From Amorphochlora amoebiformis (taxonomy: Eukaryota > Cercozoa > Chlorarachniophyceae): 64,000 bases of DNA. The notes beneath the pieces were generated by a model. That model was not told the DNA's origin. It did no database searches and saw only the letters and a list, made by a program, of their open reading frames with translations. The stretch covers positions 1 through 64,000 of the forward strand of contig BAAHQB010000373.1 of NCBI GenBank assembly GCA_054601695.1, given 5' to 3'. Shown here one piece after another: positions 1 to 64,000 of this stretch (position 1 is its first letter; the number at the start of each line of letters is the position of its first letter). A program made the position numbers and the translations under genes.

Positions 1-2363
1 CCTAACCCTAACCCTAACCCTAACCCTAACCCTAACCCTAACCCTAACCCTAACCCTAACCCTAACCCTAACCCTAACCCTAACCCTAACCCTAACCCTA
101 ACCCTAACCCTAACCCTAACCCTAACCCTAACCCTAACCCTAACCCTAACCCTAACCCTAACCCTAACCCTAACCCTAACCCTAACCCTAACCCTAACCC
201 TAACCCTAACCCTAACCCTAACCCTAACCCTAACCCTAACCCTAACCCTAACCCTAACCCTAACCCTAACCCTAACCCTAACCCTAACCCTAACCCTAAC
301 CCTAACCCTAACCCTAACCCTAACCCTAACCCTAACCCTAACCCTAACCCTAACCCTAACCCTAACCCTAACCCTAACCCTAACCCTAACCCGACACCCT
401 AACCCTAACCCGACACCCTAACCCTAACCCTAACCCTAACCCTAACCCTAACCCGACACCCTAACCCGACACCCTAACCCTAACCCGACACCCTAACCCG
501 ACACCCTAACCCTAACCCTAACCCGACACCCTAACCCTAACCCGACACCCTAACCCTAACCCGACACCCTAACCCTAACCCTAACCCGACACCCTAACCC
601 TAACCCTAACCCGACACCCTAACCCTAACCCGACACCCTAACCCTAACCCGACACCCTAACCCTAACCCGACACCCTAACCCTAACCCGACACCCTAACC
701 CTAACCCGACACCCTAACCCTAACCCGACACCCTAACCCTAACCCTAACCCTAACCCTAACCCTAACCCTAACCCTAACCCTAACCCTAACCCTAACCCT
801 AACCCTAACCCTAACCCGACACCCTAACCCTAACCCGACACCCTAACCCTAACCCTAACCCTAACCCTAACCCGACACCCTAACCCTAACCCTACACCCT
901 AACCCTAACCCGACACCCTAACCCTAACCCTAACCCGACACCCTAACCCTAACCCGACACCCTAACCCTAACCCAACCCTAACCCTAACCCTAACCCTAA
1001 CCCTAACCCTAACCCTAACCCGACACCCTAACCCTAACCCGACACCCTAACCCTACACCCTAACCCTAACCCTAACCCGACACCCTAACCCTAACCCGAC
1101 ACCCTAACCCGACACCCTAACCCGACACCCTAACCCTAACCCTAACCCGACACCCTAACCCTAACCCGACACCCTAACCCGACACCCTAACCCGACACCC
1201 TAACCCTAACCCGACACCCTAACCCTAACCCGACACCCTAACCCTAACCCGACACCCTAACCCTAACCCGACACCCGACACCCTAACCCTAACCCTAACC
1301 CGACACCCTAACCCTAACCCTAACCCTAACCCTAACCCTAACCCTAACCCGACACCCTAACCCTAACCCGACACCCTAACCCGACACCCTAACCCGACAC
1401 CCTAACCCGACACCCTAACCCGACACCCTAACCCGACACCCTAACCCGACACCCTAACCCGACACCCTAACCCGACACCCTAACCCGACACCCTAACCCG
1501 ACACCCTAACCCTAACCCGACACCCTAACCCGACACCCTAACCCTAACCCTAACCCGACACCCTAACCCTAACCCGACACCCTAACCCGACACCCTAACC
1601 CTAACCCGACACCCTAACCCGACACCCTAACCCGACACCCTAACCCGACACCCTAACCCGACACCCTAACCCGACACCCTAACCCGACACCCTAACCCGA
1701 CACCCTAACCCTAACCCGACACCCTAACCCTAACCCTAACCCGACACCCTAACCCTAACCCGACACCCTAACCCTAACCCTACACCCTAACCCGACACCC
1801 TAACCCGACACCCTAACCCTAACCCGACACCCTAACCCGACACCCTAACCCGACACCCTAACCCGACACCCTAACCCGACACCCTAACCCGACACCCTAA
1901 CCCTAACCCGACACCCTAACCCGACACCCTAACCCGACACCCTAACCCGACACCTAGGACACCCTAACCCGACACCCTAACCCGACACCCTAACCCGACA
2001 CCCTAACCCTAACCCGACACCCTAACCCTAAACCGACACCCTAACCCGACACCCTAACCCTAACCCGACACCCTAACCCTAACCCGACACCCTAACCTAG
2101 CTAACCCTAACCCGACACCCTAACCCGACACCCTAACCCGATACCCTAACCCGACACCCTAACCCGACACCCTAACCCGACACCCTAACTCTAACCCTAA
2201 CCCTAACCCTAACCCTAACCCGACACCTTAACCCGACACCCTAACCCGGCACCCTAACCCGACACCCTAACCCTAACCCGACACCCTAACCCGACACCCT
2301 AACCCTAACCCGACACCCTAACCCGACACCCTAACCCGACACCCTAACCCTAACCCTAACCCT
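1..2363. repeat. Telomere array, CCCTAA with CCCGACA variants
   Basis: Uninterrupted CCCTAA units run from base 1 to about 391. After that the array mixes CCCTAA with the variant CCCGACA (TGTCGGG on the G strand), often alternating as CCCGACACCCTAA. Rarer forms include CCCTACA, CCCGATA and CTAGGACA. The pure block lies at the chromosome end and the variants lie inward. That is the usual pattern when telomerase renews the tip and older repeats diverge. The array stops abruptly at about 2363 in AT-rich unique sequence. The orientation marks the left end of a chromosome. Confidence 0.98.
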
Positions 2364-2658
2364 TATTGCTTATTGTTGATCTAGATGATCTAATAAATTT
2401 TTTTGATTTGTTCTGGTATATATTGCATTTTTGATCTTTAGTATTGATTTGTTAAGAGATAATTGTTTTCTTGGTGAATGAACTATTTATATTAATTGAA
2501 ACTGAACAGAGAAAAATTGCAGCGTCATGTCATTGATTCTAGGTAAATGTATTTACACTCTTGACAGGAGCTAGATTAGCTAAAACATTAGATACAGCCT
2601 CAAGAAGTACAGATATTATTAATAGTCTCTAGAATCTAAAAAATTCAAGTAGCTATAG
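2364..2658. other. Short unique spacer between telomere and first gene
   Basis: About 295 bp of AT-rich, non-repetitive sequence separate the telomere array from the stop codon of the first gene. It must hold that gene's 3' UTR and polyadenylation site. No other feature is visible. Confidence 0.7.
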
Positions 2659-13081
<10,423 letters not shown>

Positions 13082-13314
13082 GCCTCCGACACCACAAACC
13101 CGAGATATTATTTATTATTGCACCAATTGAAACGATACGGTTTCATTGTGGGTATTTTAAGGTTAAATCGGGCAATAAAAGCGCTTTATGAAACGCTTCT
13201 AGTTCTGGTCCAAATAAAACTAAAACGGTGAAACGGATGGAACGTGTAATATGCGCTAAAAATATTTGAGGGAAAACATATCCTAGATAATCGCGGCTGT
13301 GTAGAGAACCCAGG
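13082..13314. promoter_or_regulatory. Shared divergent promoter region 1
   Basis: Only 233 bp separate the ATG of the PH/C92 gene (minus, 13081) from the ATG of the ankyrin gene (plus, 13315). The segment is unique and free of microsatellites, unlike the introns around it. It must contain both 5' UTRs and both core promoters. No clear TATA box could be assigned. Confidence 0.6.
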
Positions 13315-24416
<11,102 letters not shown>

Positions 24417-25434
24417 GCGTCTCGCGAGTATGCATGGGCTTTGGTATCTACCAGATCCAGACCATCTAGACCATCATCTAGACCATCATCTAGACCATCT
24501 AGACCATCTAGATCATCTAGACCATCGACGGCCTACTAGTACTGGGTAGTACTACAGTACTAGTACCAGGCGCCTGCTACAGACTATCTCCGCGACGTCA
24601 CGACTCGTACGTGACTAGACAATCTGGACATGGACAAAGCGTTCGAGCTGATTATCTGGTTTCCAGAGACACATCTGGCCATTAGCATTCTAAACCCTCA
24701 GTATATGTATAAATCGCGATCGTATCTAACAGCTGATGATCTAGACGTAACACGAAGATCTAGAAAGAAGCAACTTATTTTTATATATATACAGACTAGA
24801 AGTTAATGATCTTGGATCTCTAGGATATCTAGGATATGATCTATCGAGAAAATTAGATTTCAATGTTCTTAATTAAATTTAGGGGGCCTCCTAATTCTAG
24901 TAATTATCTAGATTATCTAGATTATAGACAGTAGAAGCTGTTAACTACTCTAGTACTACTTTTACTAGATTATATATCCGATAGAAACTCTAGGGTGTGA
25001 TCTAGATGATCTAGATCTAGTAGATGATTAAAACCGATCTACATCTACTCGGATTCTAGGGATTATCTACATGAGATCCAACTATCAACTGAGTACAGTT
25101 TGTAGATATAGGATAACCCAAGGTCTAGAAGGTGATTGCATGTGTAGTAATTCTTTATCTTAACTTCGTTCGCGAGATGAAGTCTAAGTCTAACTACTAG
25201 AACTAGAGTAAGTCCAGTTCGGGATATCCATCTCCCATTTAGTCTACTTAAACTACTTCGATCCCACCCGGCGTGATCATTGGCCGCCTCCACATCCGCA
25301 CCCGCATCCGCACCCGCATCCGCATTCAGTCTGCGGCTTCTCCGTTGCTCACGTGCACGATTAGGTAGGAAGACTGCAGTGCGCTTTCTAGGCTTTGTGC
25401 TTCAAATTGGTGTTTGTCGGACACACTTATTGAC
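24417..25434. other. Convergent intergenic region, CTAGA-rich
   Basis: About 1 kb lies between the stop codons of the ankyrin gene and the Rab gene. It starts with a small tandem array of ATCTAGACC (about 24463-24530). It is rich in the palindromic words CTAG and AGATCT and contains no long microsatellite. No coding signal or RNA gene was recognised. Both 3' UTRs must lie here. Confidence 0.6.
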
Positions 25435-30124
<4,690 letters not shown>

Positions 30125-30395
30125 TGCTGCGTTGTCTCGCTGCCCAGGAGTCCTGTAAGGGTTTCTGGCCGATGATTTAAAATGAAATAATATTGTATAA
30201 TAATATCGCGCATTTAGAAACGGTTATTAAATCATTTTAAACAACGATACAAACCACAAGCATATATGATATACCAACGCGACGCGCCAATGCCCAACCC
30301 GGTCTAACACAAACCATTCCCATAGATTATTCCTATCGACGTCACGAATTGTGACCCCGTCATAGTACAGCACGTGTGCTCCACCCACCGCCCCC
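30125..30395. promoter_or_regulatory. Shared divergent promoter region 2 with a CRE-like site
   Basis: 271 bp separate the Rab ATG (minus) from the FG-GAP gene ATG (plus). The region is unique and repeat-free. GACGTCAC at 30338-30345 matches the bZIP/CRE core TGACGT(C) on the opposite strand; assignment to a factor is inference. Confidence 0.55.
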
Positions 30396-31790
30396 ATGCG
30401 ATGGGGCTGGGTTAGTCCCCGATCCCAACTGACTACCTCCTTGTATCTACTTCTCTCCGGATTCTCACTCGCGCAGAATGACGAAAACCAGAAGGAATGC
30501 TGTATCTGTGACTGGATGCCTACCACATCGCTCTCCCTCGAGCCACCCACAATCACCCCCAACATCATTAACGATCGACTGGTGTTAGGTCGCAACGCCA
30601 AGATGTTCGCAAGGATCCTTTCTAAGACTTCGAACACAACCATCGAGGTGTACAAGATATCTACCACGAGCGAATCTCTATGCCAGTCCTCAGAAGGATC
30701 ACCAGATAATGGGACGAAGCTTGGCCAGACCCTTCACCTCGCCTGCACAGCCTCCAGCGTCTCACTCGTGATGGTGGAGGGTGTCCGGTCGCGGCAGGGG
30801 ATTGTTTCCAACCCAACGAGATCCCCAAACTCCTTCGCCTTGGTCGCCGTGGGGTGCCCGGCGGAGCCTCCCGAAACGGGAACGATCTTCATGTTCGAGT
30901 ACCACTGTTCCACTTCGGTTTGGGTGCCCCCGCAGCTCGGCGCGGAGTTTTTCGATGACATCCTTGCAGGTGACGGATTTGGGTCGGCTCTTGCAGTAAG
31001 CGCTGACGGGCGAGTGCTCGCTGTGGGGGCGCCTGGGTCCGGCAGCAAGCACTCGGTTAGTGGCGATATGGGGAAAAGAGGCGGTGGTTACGTGCGAACC
31101 TACAAGCGAGTCGAATCAGGCGGGAGAGCTTGGTGGTCTCAGATGGGAGACACGATATGGGGAACAGAGCTCGGATCGCAGATCGCAAATAGCGGAAACG
31201 GGTCAACGCTTGCCATCGTTAAAGCAAATGGGGCTGTTAGCGTGTTTCGCTGGGTTGCACCGGACGCCAAATGGACAAAAGTCCATACTAAGAGTGGCAC
31301 ACATGTCTCAGGAGACTCGATGTTTGGCAATCACTCCATTTGCGTCTCGGATGACGCCTCATTCATCGCTACAGGGTCGGTGAACATGGAGGAAAGCAAG
31401 ATCACACTCACTGGATACATTTTCAAGTCGGACGCATCCCATTGGAGGCAGCTTGGAACCCCGATAGACCTGTACAGCGATTTCATCCTCCCCCGGAGCA
31501 ACTCCATATCCTGCACATATAATCCGACTGTCGGCGCCCATATTGGCCTCGGCCAAGGAGGCAAAGCTGGCTCCATCCGAGTGTACAATTACGAGCAATC
31601 GGGAAAGGTTTGGAAGGTTTCGTTTGAGAAGCATTATGCACAGCAAGGGATTGGCTCCAATGCTTCGTCTTTAGTTGCCCTCGCCCTTCAGAACAATCAG
31701 AAAGACATTCGAGTGCTTTTTGGGGGCTTAGGAACGCAGCGGGTGGAAAGTGTAACAACCTTGTGTGACTGCAAGATATGCACAGGTTAA
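30396..31790 (+). CDS. Secreted FG-GAP/beta-propeller-like protein, single exon
   Basis: One open frame of 464 codons from ATG to TAA. Residues about 8-26 form a signal peptide: an Arg, then [15 protein letters not shown], with likely cleavage before QND. Repeats of the FG-GAP type follow. The clearest is [20 protein letters not shown], followed by GYVRTYKR and a Trp-rich [11 protein letters not shown]. Weaker copies are [16 protein letters not shown] and [20 protein letters not shown]. Such repeats build seven-bladed propellers like the integrin alpha head and often bind ligands outside the cell. Asn-X-Ser/Thr sites (NTT, NGT, NGS, NAS) suit a secreted or surface protein. The end is Cys-rich (CDCKIC). 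The last codons ACA GGT TAA also form a possible donor (ACAG|GTTAAC), so downstream exons near 32795 and 33742 are conceivable; I could not confirm them. Confidence 0.75.
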   Translation: MRWGWVSPRSQLTTSLYLLLSGFSLAQNDENQKECCICDWMPTTSLSLEPPTITPNIINDRLVLGRNAKMFARILSKTSNTTIEVYKISTTSESLCQSSEGSPDNGTKLGQTLHLACTASSVSLVMVEGVRSRQGIVSNPTRSPNSFALVAVGCPAEPPETGTIFMFEYHCSTSVWVPPQLGAEFFDDILAGDGFGSALAVSADGRVLAVGAPGSGSKHSVSGDMGKRGGGYVRTYKRVESGGRAWWSQMGDTIWGTELGSQIANSGNGSTLAIVKANGAVSVFRWVAPDAKWTKVHTKSGTHVSGDSMFGNHSICVSDDASFIATGSVNMEESKITLTGYIFKSDASHWRQLGTPIDLYSDFILPRSNSISCTYNPTVGAHIGLGQGGKAGSIRVYNYEQSGKVWKVSFEKHYAQQGIGSNASSLVALALQNNQKDIRVLFGGLGTQRVESVTTLCDCKICTG

Positions 31791-31817
31791 CTCTCCCTCC
31801 CTTGCTACAAACATACA

Positions 31818-31876
<59 letters not shown>

Positions 31877-31934
31877 GTATATATATGTGTGTGTGTGTGT
31901 GTGTGTGCTAATATACACATACATACATACATAC

Positions 31935-32019
<85 letters not shown>

Positions 32020-32051
32020 TTATATTTATTATATATATATATATAAATATA

Positions 32052-32146
<95 letters not shown>

Positions 32147-33013
32147 TATATAATATTGTATATGTATATTGCGTACAGAAGCATCATCGCGGAAGGGTGT
32201 TATTGTTATGGAGTTTGTGATCCCTCTTACCATCGGAACCGTCTTCCTATCATCTCTCATGTACCGTACCATACTAACGCTATTCCATAACACTTAAGTG
32301 TACCATACTCACGCAATTCCATAACACTAAAGTGTACCTTACTAATGCAATTCCGTAACACTCTCGCGTAGCATACTAACGCAATTCCGTAACACTCTCG
32401 CGTAGCATAGTAACGCAATAAATTCCACAACACTCTCGTGTAGCATAGTAACGCAATAAATTCCACAACACTCTCGTGTAGCATAGTAACGAAACGGAAT
32501 CGTCAAGGGAATGGCCTTCCTATCACCTCTCACGTACACTAACGCAATTCCACAACACTCTCGTATACTATACACACAAAATGCCTATACACTCAGGCTA
32601 CGTTAACCTTCCTACACACTCTCTTATGCCATCCATACCAACGCAATTCTCTCTCTCTACATCGCATCACTAGTGGGCTGTAATGTTGGATATGGTTGAT
32701 ATAGCTTAATACCACACACCACGGTGTTATGCTTCTTGATACCACGGTGTTATGTTATGCTTCATATCATGCCGTTGCGTTAGATTTATCTCCGTTTGGC
32801 AGTGCAACGACCTCCTCAAGCGCCGGGCACCAAGCTACAATCAATTGAACCAACACTCCGTACATGCAACAAACACTTGATTTCCTCAACGATACTTAGA
32901 TGATCTGTAACACTCTCTACTGCAAAACATCCTTTTATTCACCGGATACTTATCTCGTCTGTACATGTACAAAGTACATATGTTTACATGCATACACACA
33001 CATACACACACAC

Positions 33014-33048
<35 letters not shown>

Positions 33049-33058
33049 ACATATATTT

Positions 33059-33115
<57 letters not shown>

Positions 33116-33139
33116 AGATAGATATTATATACATTTATA

Positions 33140-33177
<38 letters not shown>

Positions 33178-33250
33178 TATATATATATATATATGTATGT
33201 ATATGTAATGTGTGTGTTTTAATTCTATTATATATACGCATGTACATATA

Positions 33251-33310
<60 letters not shown>

Positions 33311-33385
33311 AGATATACATATATATTTACATATTTACACCCATGTTTTTAGTTGTATACAAACTTTCAAGTATACATACATACT

Positions 33386-33432
<47 letters not shown>

Positions 33433-33623
33433 ACATAAGCGTAAATATATTTACATATTTATACTCATGTTTATAGTTATATACATGCAAGTATACATAT
33501 ATATATATATATATATATATAGTGTATATATACATTTATATAATATATATATATATACATACACATACATACATACATACATAAATGTACACATATACAT
33601 ATGTATATTACATATATCTATAC

Positions 33624-33718
<95 letters not shown>

Positions 33719-33981
33719 CATTCTTGCATGGGCAGTTGATTTCGGTGGGGTCTGTTTTGGTGGAGGAGATGGATCTTACAGAGGACGCTCAGGACGGCGT
33801 GTAGCTTAGTATGAGGCGCTATTGAGACTCAACTTCCTTACTTTCGTTCAGAATATGCCTCATAAAGAGACTCAAGTTTGATACTTTGATTAAGAATAAC
33901 GCTTCACCTATACTTGATCAGACTACACTTTCTTACTTTCATTAAGACTATCGCTTAACATATATCATCAGCATTCACACA

Positions 33982-34026
<45 letters not shown>

Positions 34027-34112
34027 TGATATATCTCAGACTCGGAGTATATATCTAGTGTATATCACAATGATTATGTATAATACATTCATTTTTTACG
34101 TAATATATCTAG

Positions 34113-34144
<32 letters not shown>

Positions 34145-34235
34145 CTAGATACATATATATATATACATCATTTAGTGTGATTTACTATTAGATACCAGTA
34201 TACGTATTATATAGTATATAGTGTATAGTATATAG

Positions 34236-34269
<34 letters not shown>

Positions 34270-34288
34270 TATATGTATATATACATAT

Positions 34289-34331
<43 letters not shown>

Positions 34332-34735
34332 AGTATATATATATATATCTAATATATGTATACAGATATATATATATATATATATATACATATATACTAG
34401 ATATACACTATTGTGAATTTGTGATATATACGTATTTAGTTTTTAACTCATATATCTATCTATAACATTATATACTATGACATACTCTAGATACTGATAG
34501 ACGTCATCTAGTTCATGTCGATCTGCAGTACGGCCTTCCAATGGCTCTAGTATAATTATATGTTACTAGTGTTAAAAGAATGTAGTCAGTGATTGAATTC
34601 AGAGTGTAGTATGTTCTAGATGTTGAAATTGATCCTATTTGTGGGCCAATATGACAACTAGTATGACTCTCATTGACTGAGAACAACTCTCCATGGGCCG
34701 GGCAGCGCTTTCAGCTAATTTCAATTTTAAGATAT
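31791..34735. other. Convergent intergenic region with AT runs and 38-bp minisatellite
   Basis: AT/GT runs fill 31815-32165, 32985-33320, 33390-33720 and 33980-34400. A minisatellite at about 32280-32580 has the unit CACAACACTCTCGTGTAGCA with TAGTAACGCAATAAATTC. Two small open segments with acceptor-like borders, at about 32795-32870 and 33742-33810, might be exons of the upstream gene. Evidence is weak. Confidence 0.6.
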
Positions 34736-36182
<1,447 letters not shown>

Positions 36183-36338
36183 AACCACAGCAAACCAATT
36201 CAACGAAAGCCAGGAGTGCGTGTGCGGAGGGCGGCTGTGACATGGCAGGACGTCATGTAATATAACGGTGAATATCCCATGACGTAACGGAAGTTCACAT
36301 CTGTCAACACACGTGCGCGTTATTGTCGTGTGATAACC
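36183..36338. promoter_or_regulatory. Shared divergent promoter region 3 with two CRE-like sites
   Basis: 156 bp lie between the TIM ATG and the EF-hand/ARM/PB1 ATG. GACGTCAT (36249-36256) and TGACGTAA (36280-36287) both contain the bZIP core TGACGT in opposite orientations, 23 bp apart. Factor identity is inference. Confidence 0.55.

Positions 36339-64000
<27,662 letters not shown>

Overview
This window is the left end of a linear nuclear chromosome of a unicellular eukaryote. It opens with about 2.36 kb of CCCTAA telomere repeats (TTAGGG type), read inward. Genes are split into many short exons with canonical GT-AG introns. TAA, TAG and TGA all serve as stops, so the nuclear code looks standard. 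Exons are of mixed base composition. Introns and gaps are dominated by (AT)n microsatellites and by minisatellites that mostly differ from one intron to the next. The lineage cannot be fixed from sequence alone; a protist outside animals, fungi and plants is the best guess.

I rebuilt seven genes by joining exons by hand, requiring GT-AG borders and matching codon phase. In order they are: (1) minus strand, 13081 to 2659, a 994-residue protein with a PH domain and a C-terminal C92/YiiX-like permuted papain fold; (2) plus, 13315 to 24416, a 486-residue ankyrin-repeat protein; (3) minus, 30124 to 25435, a complete 204-residue Rab GTPase of the Rab8/Sec4/Ypt2 type that needs an 8-nt microexon; (4) plus, 30396 to 31790, an apparently intronless secreted FG-GAP-type protein; (5) minus, 36182 to 34736, a small TIM chaperone of the mitochondrial intermembrane space; (6) plus, 36339 to 49381, a 28-exon, 1013-residue protein joining an EF-hand pair, an importin-alpha-like ARM array, a PB1 domain and a calcineurin-B-like EF-hand module; (7) minus, from beyond the right edge to 51326, the C-terminal 1,800 or so residues of a giant coiled-coil protein.

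The layout is regular. Genes 1/2, 3/4 and 5/6 are divergent pairs with 233, 271 and 156 bp between start codons. Genes 2/3, 4/5 and 6/7 converge on gaps of about 1.0, 2.9 and 1.9 kb. The first gene ends only about 300 bp from the telomere array, so there is no subtelomeric buffer.

Most long open frames in the window (IYIYIY, HTHTHT, DVDVDV, MLMLML and similar) are translations of tandem repeats and are not annotated as genes.
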